24,578 nucleotides of DNA, taken from positions 1-24,578 of the forward strand of contig VSNH01000040.1 in the NCBI GenBank assembly GCA_009774215.1. The letters are read 5' to 3'. Of the stretch, positions 6,924 through 13,120 are shown piece by piece. A program made the position numbers and the translations under genes. The stretch is from Lachnospiraceae bacterium. Its GTDB lineage: Bacteria > Bacillota > Clostridia > Lachnospirales > Lachnospiraceae. Within the stretch, counting starts at the first letter, position 1. The number at the start of each line of letters is the position of its first letter. The notes beneath the pieces are model-generated. The model saw only the letters and a list, made by a program, of their open reading frames with translations, was not told where the DNA came from and searched no databases.

Positions 6924-8175
6924 ACATCTGTCCCTCGCACTTCGGCAGGTTTACCGACAGCTCCCGCCTCACATGGGTATCCGCATAGGCTTCGTCCGTC
7001 TTATTGAAGTAATCATACCGGCCGCCTTCCGTGTCGTCCCATGTCACATCCACATTGTAATAGCCGTCGTCCAGCCCGACGATATTCCAGGCGTGGTCTG
7101 TCCCCGCATAGCCCGTGCAGTAAAAACAGGGAATGCCCGTCCTCTGCATCAGATACTGATAGGCCCTGGCGTATCCCGCGCATACGCTCTTTCCGTCCAC
7201 CAGCGCGCTGTAGGCGCTCTGGTTTTTATCTACGCCCTTATCGTACTCCACCCGATCAATCAGAATATCATGCAGCCTGCTCTCTTTCTCGTAAACGCCC
7301 AGACCCTGTACCTGCGCCAATATCTCATTTGTGATATTATAAAATGTTCGGGAAGCCGGGGTAAGCTCTTCCAGCGTCATATTGAACTCTAACTCCAGCT
7401 CTGCGCAGATTCTATTCTGGTCATATTTACAGGTATACACCGTATTAAGCCAGAAAAGCTCGGGATGGTCATTATATACTGCCATAACGACATCCTTAAG
7501 CTCCGACACCGGCACCGCCTCAATAGGTACAAAAGCCGCGTTGTACGCGGCCGCATTGGCATAAATCTGTCGGTAAAGATGTTGTCCCTTCGAATCCAAC
7601 ATTTGATAATAGGGGTAAAAAATCGAGTCAAAGGACAGGTTGTCACCCGTCTCGCCATAGCCCAAGTCACTTGTATACTCGCCGCCCTCCGCGTCAGGCA
7701 GCTCCTCCGCCTTCTCCGTGATAGGCTCATAGCCGGACTTACCGCTGACCGCTTCGGGAACACTCACACCTGATTCCGAAGGCGGCTCATAACCGTTCAT
7801 GCCCCTAACGCGTCCGCCGCTGCTTTCCGATCCGGAAGCGCTCCGATCCGGCTCTTCCGGCTGGCGCTGCACACGCTGCCCGGCGCTCGTCTCCTCTGAC
7901 TCCTCCGGCAGCGCGGCATTGTCCTCCGTCCCTCCCTCCATTTCGGAAGGCGTATCGGACGGCACATCCGAAAGCGAAGCGTCTTCCGTCTGATCGGATT
8001 CGTCCGGCTCTTCCGGCGCCTCGGGCTCTTCTTCCTGTACAGGAAGACCGTTACCCGAAAGGAGGGAAGAAAGAGTATTCGTGATTCCCGGATTTACGGC
8101 AGAGAATATAATGAGCGCGCACAATAACGCCGCCACAATTCCTATTCCTGTTATGATATTCTTCAGTATTTTCAT
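6910..8175 (-). CDS. Membrane-anchored transglutaminase-like domain protein
   Basis: 421 residues. An N-terminal hydrophobic segment (about residues 5-30, IITGIGIVAALLCALIIFSA) acts as a signal anchor. It is followed by a long disordered Glu/Pro/Ser-rich linker (about 40-165) that places the C-terminal domain outside the membrane. The transglutaminase-like core occupies about 185-405. The cysteine-protease-like triad is visible as Cys332 (GKSVCAGYA), His361 (GTDHAWNIV) and Asp376 (YYNVDVTWDD). In bacteria such proteins are thought to act as proteases, peptidases or cross-linkers of cell-envelope material; the substrate is unknown. It has its own promoter just inside the gap after the ABC ATPase gene and overlaps the MGMT-like gene. 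The Shine-Dalgarno sequence is weak (AGGGAAAG, 14 bases before the ATG). Confidence 0.87.
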   Translation of the reverse strand: MKILKNIITGIGIVAALLCALIIFSAVNPGITNTLSSLLSGNGLPVQEEEPEAPEEPDESDQTEDASLSDVPSDTPSEMEGGTEDNAALPEESEETSAGQRVQRQPEEPDRSASGSESSGGRVRGMNGYEPPSESGVSVPEAVSGKSGYEPITEKAEELPDAEGGEYTSDLGYGETGDNLSFDSIFYPYYQMLDSKGQHLYRQIYANAAAYNAAFVPIEAVPVSELKDVVMAVYNDHPELFWLNTVYTCKYDQNRICAELELEFNMTLEELTPASRTFYNITNEILAQVQGLGVYEKESRLHDILIDRVEYDKGVDKNQSAYSALVDGKSVCAGYARAYQYLMQRTGIPCFYCTGYAGTDHAWNIVGLDDGYYNVDVTWDDTEGGRYDYFNKTDEAYADTHVRRELSVNLPKCEGQMYVVQ

Positions 8176-8224
8176 GGCAATGATATCTTTCCCTGTCTCT
8201 ACATTCTCATTTACAGTTAAGCAA

Positions 8225-8253
8225 AGTATATCACTCCCATCAGGATTCTACAA
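8225..8253 (-). promoter_or_regulatory. Promoter of the transglutaminase-like gene
   Basis: On the minus strand: TTGTAG (8248-8253), a 17-base spacer and TATACT (8225-8230), about 50 bases upstream of the ATG at 8175. It lies in the short gap after the ABC ATPase gene. No terminator was seen in that gap, so read-through from the ABC operon is also possible. Confidence 0.65.
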
Positions 8254-8263
8254 GGAAAACCGT

Positions 8264-9016
8264 TTAAATCACGTAATCATAATCCCTTATGATTCTGCGA
8301 AGAAACTGTCTTGTTCTCTCCTCCTTCGGAGCCCTAAATATCTCTCCCGGTGAGCCTTCCTCCACCACCACGCCGCCGTCCATAAAGACAACCCTGTTTG
8401 CCACTTCCTCGGCAAATTTCATTTCGTGGGTTACGATCACCATCGTTGTGCCTTCCTTTGCCAGTTCCTTTATAACCCCCAGCACGCCGCCGATCAGTTC
8501 CGGATCAAGCGCGGAGGTTGGCTCGTCAAAGAGCACGATATCCGGCTTTACCGCCACCGCCCGCGCAATCCCTACACGCTGCTGCTGCCCGCCGGAAAGC
8601 TGCCCGGGATAGTAGTCGCAGCGTTCCGAAAGCCCCACCTTCGCAAGCGCTTTCCGCGCAATCCCTTCCGCTTCCCGCTTCGGCACTTTTCGCGCCACCG
8701 TAAGCCCTTCCATAACATTTTCCAAAGCGGTCTTATTGCGAAAGAGATTGTAATTCTGGAACACAAAGGAAATCTTTTTCCTGATCTGCGCCACTTCCCT
8801 GCGGCTTGCCTTACTTAAATCCAGATGAAGCTCTTCCCAGTCCAATGTTCCCTCATCCGCCCTCTCCAAAAAATTCAGGCTGCGCAGTAAAGTGGTTTTA
8901 CCGGATCCGCTGGGTCCTAAGATAACTACCACATCTCCCTGCCTGACGGACAAAGATACGCCTTTTAACACTTCGTTTCCCTGAAAAGATTTATGTACGT
9001 TTCTGATCTCCAGCAT
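8264..9016 (-). CDS. Polar amino acid ABC transporter ATP-binding protein
   Basis: 250 residues, the normal length for GlnQ/HisP-type ATPases. Walker A is GPSGSGKTT, the signature is LSGGQQQR, Walker B is VLFDEPTSALDP and the switch His is in VIVTHEM. It powers import through the two permeases encoded upstream in the same operon. The start is the ATG at 9016, seven bases after GGAGG and two bases downstream of the previous stop, rather than an upstream in-frame codon at 9049 that would run into the URO-D-like gene. It is last in the transporter operon. It is separated from its permeases by the URO-D-like gene, an unusual insertion for this class. Confidence 0.96.
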   Translation of the reverse strand: MLEIRNVHKSFQGNEVLKGVSLSVRQGDVVVILGPSGSGKTTLLRSLNFLERADEGTLDWEELHLDLSKASRREVAQIRKKISFVFQNYNLFRNKTALENVMEGLTVARKVPKREAEGIARKALAKVGLSERCDYYPGQLSGGQQQRVGIARAVAVKPDIVLFDEPTSALDPELIGGVLGVIKELAKEGTTMVIVTHEMKFAEEVANRVVFMDGGVVVEEGSPGEIFRAPKEERTRQFLRRIIRDYDYVI

Positions 9017-9018
9017 CT

Positions 9019-10023
9019 CTATGCCTCCGCCGCCTTTTCTCTCACCCATTGCAGTCTTTCAATATCGATATCGCTCGGCACGGTGCAGTCCGCGCCAATG
9101 ATGACGCCTTCCCTGCCTGCCTCCGCCAGCAGCTTCTCCACATACGCCTCGATCTCCTGCCTTGTACCGGAGTAAAGCAAGCCTTCCTTTACATTGTCAA
9201 AACCGCCGATTACAGCTTTTCCGCCGAAGAACTTTTTCCCCTCGGCAAGTCCCAGATTTTCCGCATGAACCGCCCAATTTACTACCTCTGCCGGATAATC
9301 CTGATAAACGGAAAGAATGTTTTTATTACCCGCATATCCGCAGATGTGAAGAATATTGTCCGGGCTTACCGTATTCGCCGTCTCCAGCACCTTGACCTCA
9401 CTTGGCGCCACAAACGCCGAATAGATCTGCGCGGGAATCATGCGGTTAGGATTGTTGACGCTCAGGTAGATACCGTCTGCCAGACCCGGTTTTACCACGC
9501 GCCTTGTCAGAATATTCAGGCTCTCGGCCAGCACATCCAGCGCATAGGCCACAGCCTCCCCATCCTGCTCCAAAAAGGTCCTCAGCCGCTTAAGCCCCTG
9601 GGGTCTGTTGCCCGCGACAGCCAGTCCTGCCAATAGCTGGTTAAATGGAGAAAACTCGTTAATGAAAAGCAGCGTATCTTCTCCGAAAATTTCCCGTACA
9701 CCTTTTACCAGTTCCTCATTTTTCCCAAAAAACGGATGATCCTCCGACAATACTTCCAGCTTTTTTAAATCCTCTGCCGTCTTCACGCCGCTAAAATCAT
9801 AGGGAAGATAAAACAGCCCGTCCGTCATAATCTTTACAAAATCGGGGTCAAAAGCCTCCTTAAATCTCTGGTGTCCCTCCAGATTTTTTTGGAGAAGCTC
9901 CGGCCGCTGTAAAGTGGCATTAAACTCGTCACCCTCCAGGAAGTGAAACCAGAAACCCACGGGAATCCGATCCGTTTTTTCATTGTGAAATGCCTTTAAT
10001 ACCAGTTCTCTCTTTATACTCAT
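9019..10023 (-). CDS. Uroporphyrinogen decarboxylase superfamily protein, MtaA-like methyltransferase pattern
   Basis: 334 residues. It has the URO-D/MtaA TIM-barrel fold pattern, starting MSIKRELVLKAFHNEKTDRIPVGFW. It shows the zinc-site pattern of corrinoid/coenzyme-M-type methyltransferases: His226-x-Cys228 in ILHICGYAG and a late Cys313 in IIGADCTVPSD. True HemE lacks this pattern, so methyl transfer is more likely than heme synthesis. No corrinoid protein is encoded in the window. The ATG at 10023 has AGGAG eight bases upstream. The gene overlaps the end of the second permease gene by 44 bases, and the ATPase follows after two bases, so it is a fixed part of the transport operon. A plausible job is processing a methylated substrate brought in by the transporter. 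That is inference from motif and context. Confidence 0.85.
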   Translation of the reverse strand: MSIKRELVLKAFHNEKTDRIPVGFWFHFLEGDEFNATLQRPELLQKNLEGHQRFKEAFDPDFVKIMTDGLFYLPYDFSGVKTAEDLKKLEVLSEDHPFFGKNEELVKGVREIFGEDTLLFINEFSPFNQLLAGLAVAGNRPQGLKRLRTFLEQDGEAVAYALDVLAESLNILTRRVVKPGLADGIYLSVNNPNRMIPAQIYSAFVAPSEVKVLETANTVSPDNILHICGYAGNKNILSVYQDYPAEVVNWAVHAENLGLAEGKKFFGGKAVIGGFDNVKEGLLYSGTRQEIEAYVEKLLAEAGREGVIIGADCTVPSDIDIERLQWVREKAAEA

Positions 10024-10711
10024 AATTTAATCTCCTCTCAATCAGCCAAAACACGCCTTCTATAAAAAGGCACAACAGTATGTAAATAACTAAAATCACG
10101 ATATATGCTTCCGCATACCTGTAGTTTAACGCCGCCCCCAGCTTTGCCGTCTGGGTCAGATCCTTCACTGTCATCATAAAAGCCAGCGAAGTGTTTTTCA
10201 CCAATGCCACCATCAGATTACACAGGTTTGGAACCGCTCCCCGCAGCGCCTGAGGCAGTATAATCCGTATATAAGCCTGAAATCCGCTTAAACCAATGCC
10301 GTATGCTGCCTCCATCTGTCCCTTATCCACTGCTCCGACCGCGGAGCGGAAAACTTCGGTAAGAAAAGCAATCGCAGACAGGGTAAAAATGAAGTAGGCA
10401 TAGACGACTCCCGGGATACTGCGATAGACATTAAAGCTGCTCCCAATGGCCTTAAAAAAGCAGTCCAAATATCCCGGCAGCGTATTATACAAAAGCAGTA
10501 CCAGCACCACCATCGGCATCCCGCGGATCAGGGAGACATAGAAGGATGCAAATTTTCCCCAGAAGCGCACCTGCTTGATCTGTGCCAGCGCCAGCAGAAA
10601 GGCAAAGACAGAACCAAACAGAAACGGCACCAGCGCTAAGCTCATGGTGAGCGGCAGCGCTTTTATGGCGCTAATAAAGGTCTCCGTCATAAAAGCCGTA
10701 CTAAGCTTCAT
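9980..10711 (-). CDS. Polar amino acid ABC transporter permease (second subunit)
   Basis: 243 residues with about five transmembrane helices. The conserved ATPase-contacting EAA loop reads EAAYGIGLSGFQAYIRIILPQALRG. It belongs to the HisM/GlnP type of the amino acid uptake family. The ATG at 10711 overlaps the TGA of the first permease (ATGA), which indicates translational coupling. The open frame extends far upstream, but that part runs through the first permease in another frame and is not coding. The C-terminal end (IERRLNYEYKERTGIKGISQ) overlaps the start of the URO-D-like gene by 44 bases. It should pair with the first permease to form the membrane channel. Confidence 0.94.
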   Translation of the reverse strand: MKLSTAFMTETFISAIKALPLTMSLALVPFLFGSVFAFLLALAQIKQVRFWGKFASFYVSLIRGMPMVVLVLLLYNTLPGYLDCFFKAIGSSFNVYRSIPGVVYAYFIFTLSAIAFLTEVFRSAVGAVDKGQMEAAYGIGLSGFQAYIRIILPQALRGAVPNLCNLMVALVKNTSLAFMMTVKDLTQTAKLGAALNYRYAEAYIVILVIYILLCLFIEGVFWLIERRLNYEYKERTGIKGISQ

Positions 10712-11400
10712 CTCATCCCTCCTCTCTGCAGTCTGCGTGTCAGACTTCCAAACATTTTTTTGGTGCCCAGCGATAAAAGCCAGTAGATAAAAGCCAGAGC
10801 TAGGTATGTCTCCATCACATAGGCGCCAAGATTCATGGAAATCAAGTATCCGGTCTGCCCTGTGATGTCTACCACGCCGATAGAGTAGGCTAACGCTCCG
10901 TCTTTTAACATGCTGATCGTCGCATTCCCCAACACCGGAACTGCCACCGCCACCGCCTGCGGCAGCACAATACGATAGAATCCCTGAATGGGCGTAAGTC
11001 CTACCCCGACAGCCGCCTCCATCTGCCCCTTGTCTATCGCCTGGTACGCTCCCCGCATCATCTCCGCCATGCCTGCGCCGTGCAGAAGACTTAAAGCAAT
11101 GATGGCAAAATAGACTGCATCCCAAGAATCTATATCCACCCCAGTCAGGCTTCTTGCCAGCGCCGGTCCGCCGTAATAAACCACAAACAGCAAGACGATG
11201 GGCGGCACACAGCGCATCAGATTCACATAAACTTTGCTGACACCCCGCCAAAGGACATTCCTGCTCAGAATTCCCGCCGCCGTGACCGCCCCCAGCGCCA
11301 GACTGAAAAACATGGAAGAAAGCGCCACAAAAAAGGTTGTCCTCAAATAAGGCAGAAGTTCTATAAAATGATAGATAAAAATTTTAAAGTCAAAACTCAT
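10708..11400 (-). CDS. Polar amino acid ABC transporter permease (first subunit)
   Basis: About 230 residues, hydrophobic throughout with about five helices. The EAA loop reads EAAVGVGLTPIQGFYRIVLPQAVAVAVP. It forms the heterodimeric channel with the product of the next gene. The start is the ATG at 11400 (MSFDFKIFIYHFIELLPYLRTT), with GAGG six to seven bases upstream. The in-frame GTG at 11433 lies inside an intergenic hairpin and is not preferred. It follows the substrate-binding lipoprotein gene after about 50 bases and ends in an ATGA overlap with the second permease. Confidence 0.94.
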   Translation of the reverse strand: MSFDFKIFIYHFIELLPYLRTTFFVALSSMFFSLALGAVTAAGILSRNVLWRGVSKVYVNLMRCVPPIVLLFVVYYGGPALARSLTGVDIDSWDAVYFAIIALSLLHGAGMAEMMRGAYQAIDKGQMEAAVGVGLTPIQGFYRIVLPQAVAVAVPVLGNATISMLKDGALAYSIGVVDITGQTGYLISMNLGAYVMETYLALAFIYWLLSLGTKKMFGSLTRRLQRGGMR

Positions 11401-11413
11401 ATTACGCCTCATT

Positions 11414-11430
11414 CCGCCGCTTTTCGGCGG
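11414..11430 (-). other. Intercistronic hairpin between binding-protein and permease genes
   Basis: A perfect 6-bp GC stem (11414-11419 with 11425-11430) with a 5-nt loop lies in the 50-base gap after the substrate-binding protein stop. No T run follows on the minus strand, so it is probably not a terminator. Such hairpins often protect the upstream mRNA and allow more binding protein than permease to be made. Confidence 0.55.
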
Positions 11431-11450
11431 CACATATTCCTGCTGGCGGC

Positions 11451-12473
11451 TTACTCAAATACACCCAGACCGTCTCTTCCATATTCGGAAATGTAATCCG
11501 CGCCATAAAGCGTCTCCTGCAGATAATTCGTGTAACCGCTCTCCCAGACCTGGTCAATCACTGAGTCAAAAGCGTCCGCCACGTCTTTATCGTCAAGACT
11601 GAAAATCACATAGGTAGGAATCGCCGCGCATGGTGTCCATGTCAGTGTATCTGCATATTGATGCGCAGGGCCGTCCTCAGCCTTTACAATACTATTAAAG
11701 TTTACTTCCAGACCGAAGTAAGCGTCATAACGCCCTTCCGACACCCACGCAAAGGCATCCGTCTTGCTCGCCAGACTTCCCGTTTCAAATTCCCACGCCC
11801 TGTCCGGATGCGCCTCACACCAGTTCTTCAACACCGTATAATGTCCATCCCCCGGATCTACGGGTGCAAGCAGTCCACCCGCGTCCGACAGCGAGGCAAA
11901 ATCATGAATTTTTTCTAAATCCTCCGTGCGCACTGTCAATCCGGTAACGCTCAGACCCAGATTTTTCTCCGGAAAAGAAAAAATTTCTTTTCGCTCCGCT
12001 GTCTGAAACCAGTTTCTCACCGCGCCATTGAATTTTCCGGTCTGAACACCCAACAGCAGATCGTCGCCGCCCTGAGATGGAACAAACGCAAAGCGGTACC
12101 CGGGCAGCAGCGCATCCACCGCTTTGAGAACCTCAATATCATATCCTGACACCTCTCCGTCTTTGGTCGTATAGGAAATGGGGTAGCCCGAATACCCGTA
12201 AGCAATTTTAATAACTCTGGCGTCCGCCGCATCTTGCTGTGCTTCAATGCCTGCATATTCCAAATAGGACTTTACCCCGCCATATTCCGTGTTCTCAAAA
12301 GACTCTTCTCCGTCCTCTGCCTCTGCCCCATCGGCCGGCGCGGCTGCTGCCGCAGAAAGCTCCTTCGATCTCACGGATGCTGTTCCGCAGCCGGTAAGCC
12401 CCGCCGTGGCCGCGACGGTAAGACTCAGAGCCAATGCCTTATTAATAAAAGTGTTTATCTGTCTTATTTTCAT
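11451..12473 (-). CDS. Polar amino acid ABC transporter substrate-binding lipoprotein
   Basis: 340 residues. It has a signal peptide with lipobox LTGC (lipidated Cys29), an Ala/Glu-rich linker, and then a family 3 (type II) periplasmic-binding fold from about residue 87 (VIKIAYGYSGYPISYTTKDGEVSGYDIEVLKAVDALLP). The ligand-binding region includes GAVRNWFQTAERKEIFSFPE, where family members bind the amino acid carboxylate with Arg. The exact ligand cannot be read. The leader peptide upstream is rich in Cys and Met codons and the operon includes an MtaA-like methyltransferase, so a sulfur-containing or methylated amino acid is a reasonable guess. The start is the ATG at 12473, with GGAGG five bases upstream (12479-12483). 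The longer frame to 12563 runs through a hairpin-rich leader and is rejected. Confidence 0.93.
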   Translation of the reverse strand: MKIRQINTFINKALALSLTVAATAGLTGCGTASVRSKELSAAAAAPADGAEAEDGEESFENTEYGGVKSYLEYAGIEAQQDAADARVIKIAYGYSGYPISYTTKDGEVSGYDIEVLKAVDALLPGYRFAFVPSQGGDDLLLGVQTGKFNGAVRNWFQTAERKEIFSFPEKNLGLSVTGLTVRTEDLEKIHDFASLSDAGGLLAPVDPGDGHYTVLKNWCEAHPDRAWEFETGSLASKTDAFAWVSEGRYDAYFGLEVNFNSIVKAEDGPAHQYADTLTWTPCAAIPTYVIFSLDDKDVADAFDSVIDQVWESGYTNYLQETLYGADYISEYGRDGLGVFE

Positions 12474-12602
12474 TTTTACCTCCATGCCGGAGCTTTTTGC
12501 GAAGGCACGCGTCGAGAATTTCAAATTCTCGTCTGCAATTCCGAGTTTGTGGCTCCGGCACAAACTCGCGGTTGAATAAATTGCTCTTCGGAAAATTTAT
12601 TC
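12474..12602 (-). promoter_or_regulatory. Structured RNA leader with three hairpins and a possible loop-to-ribosome-site pseudoknot
   Basis: In minus-strand order there are three perfect inverted repeats: 9 bp (12594-12602 with 12574-12582), 10 bp with a 7-nt loop (12559-12568 with 12542-12551), and 9 bp around one central base (12523-12531 with 12513-12521). The loop of the second (12552-12558, CCGGAGC) is fully complementary to GCTCCGG at 12487-12493, which ends three bases before the Shine-Dalgarno GGAGG (12479-12483). The 647-base gap 12474-13120 also holds two smaller inverted repeats, AGAAGTACTTCT (12707-12718) and TTCCGCGAAGCGGAA (about 12647-12661). I do not recognise a known riboswitch class. 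Confidence 0.6.
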
Positions 12603-12763
12603 GACCTTTCCTCCGTTCCGAATCGTTTCACGCTAACCGCCATGTTTCCGCTTCGCGGAATCTCAAATCAATGCGGAGAATACCCGTATCTGCTGCTGAT
12701 TTTTAGAAGTACTTCTCACACTACGCTATGTATATCTCTCGCTGCTTTTTATGTTTTCGGGCA

Positions 12764-12788
12764 CAAAAAAACAGGCACGAAGCCTGCC
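12764..12788 (-). terminator. Attenuator-like intrinsic terminator inside the ABC operon leader
   Basis: On the minus strand the stem CAGGC/GCCTG (12782-12786 with 12772-12776, plus two possible G-U pairs) with loop TTCGT is followed directly by seven T (12765-12771). It starts about 40 bases after the stop codon of the Cys-rich leader ORF and about 290 bases before the first structural gene. That is the geometry of transcription attenuation. I could not identify a convincing antiterminator by eye. Confidence 0.7.
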
Positions 12789-12827
12789 GTATCCTCTTAT
12801 ATCATAAAGATTCCTCTAAACGGACTT

Positions 12828-12956
12828 CTATCTCATACTGCACCCTCTATTTTTCATACAGAAACACATACTACAACGGGACATTGCACCTGGGCACACA
12901 ACTGGACACGCCATCTGCTTTTTCGTCATAATTCCTCTGCTGATTCTGCTCTTCAT
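12828..12956 (-). CDS. Cys- and Met-rich 42-residue leader peptide
   Basis: ATG at 12956, TAG at 12828-12830, 42 residues. A strong Shine-Dalgarno (AAGGAGGAG, five bases before the ATG) and a consensus promoter precede it. The peptide holds six Cys (17, 21, 28, 31, 33, 39) and seven Met. The richest stretch, residues 16-33, reads ACPVVCPGAMSRCSMCFC, with three Cys in six codons (28-33). An intrinsic terminator follows 40 bases after the stop. This matches a leader peptide whose translation speed reports charged tRNA-Cys (or tRNA-Met) supply and controls read-through into the downstream amino acid ABC operon. It has no signal peptide or transmembrane segment. A metal-binding or other peptide function is possible. 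It is too short for standard gene callers. Confidence 0.72.
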   Translation of the reverse strand: MKSRISRGIMTKKQMACPVVCPGAMSRCSMCFCMKNRGCSMR

Positions 12957-12984
12957 AAAATCTCCTCCTTCTCTTTTCATAGTA

Positions 12985-13005
12985 TTCATAGCTAGTAACT
13001 ATGAA
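12985..13005. promoter_or_regulatory. Inverted repeat at the transcription start (possible operator)
   Basis: TTCATAG-N7-CTATGAA is perfect over 7 bp per arm. It lies about 5-25 bases downstream of the expected start from the promoter at 13017-13045. A third copy of the half-site (CTATGAA in minus orientation) follows nine bases on, so an alternative 8-bp pairing is also possible. It could be a repressor site or a 5' hairpin. Confidence 0.45.
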
Positions 13006-13016
13006 ATCATGGTTGT

Positions 13017-13045
13017 ATCCTACACCTTATTTCCCAGTATGTCAA
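13017..13045 (-). promoter_or_regulatory. Sigma-A promoter of the leader peptide / ABC transporter operon
   Basis: On the minus strand: TTGACA (13040-13045), a 17-base spacer and TAGGAT (13017-13022). The -35 is a full consensus match. Transcription should start near 13010, about 55 bases before the leader ORF. Confidence 0.8.
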
Positions 13046-13074
13046 TAGGTTTTTAAAATATTTTTTCCTTATTC

Positions 13075-13107
13075 AAAAAGGCTTCCCGGGTCGTCCCGAA
13101 AAGCCTT
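13075..13107 (-). terminator. Terminator of the GH13 glycosidase gene
   Basis: On the minus strand: a 7-bp stem (13078-13084 with 13101-13107), an internal mismatch, four more G-C pairs and a TCGT-type loop, then TTTTT. It lies 14 bases after the glycosidase stop. Confidence 0.85.
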
Positions 13108-13120
13108 CTCTACTGAACTC

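Noticed and set aside
9980..11251. 423-residue open frame covering both permease genes
   Set aside because: Only the part from 10711 encodes a permease. The upstream half lies over the first permease in another frame and gives a Cys/Arg/Gly-rich sequence without family features.
12482..12640. Small ORFs running through the hairpins upstream of the binding-protein gene (for example an ATG near 12640)
   Set aside because: They lack a good ribosome site and lie across inverted repeats. The palindromes explain the sequence better than coding.
12828..12956. Leader ORF as a SCIFF/ranthipeptide precursor (six Cys in about 45 residues)
   Set aside because: The Cys spacing and sequence do not follow the SCIFF pattern, and no radical SAM maturase is nearby. 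Position before a terminator and transporter fits a leader peptide better.
12474..13045. T-box or SAM riboswitch in the ABC operon leader
   Set aside because: No T-box core (TGGNACCGCG-like) before the terminator, and no SAM-I-like arrangement could be drawn.
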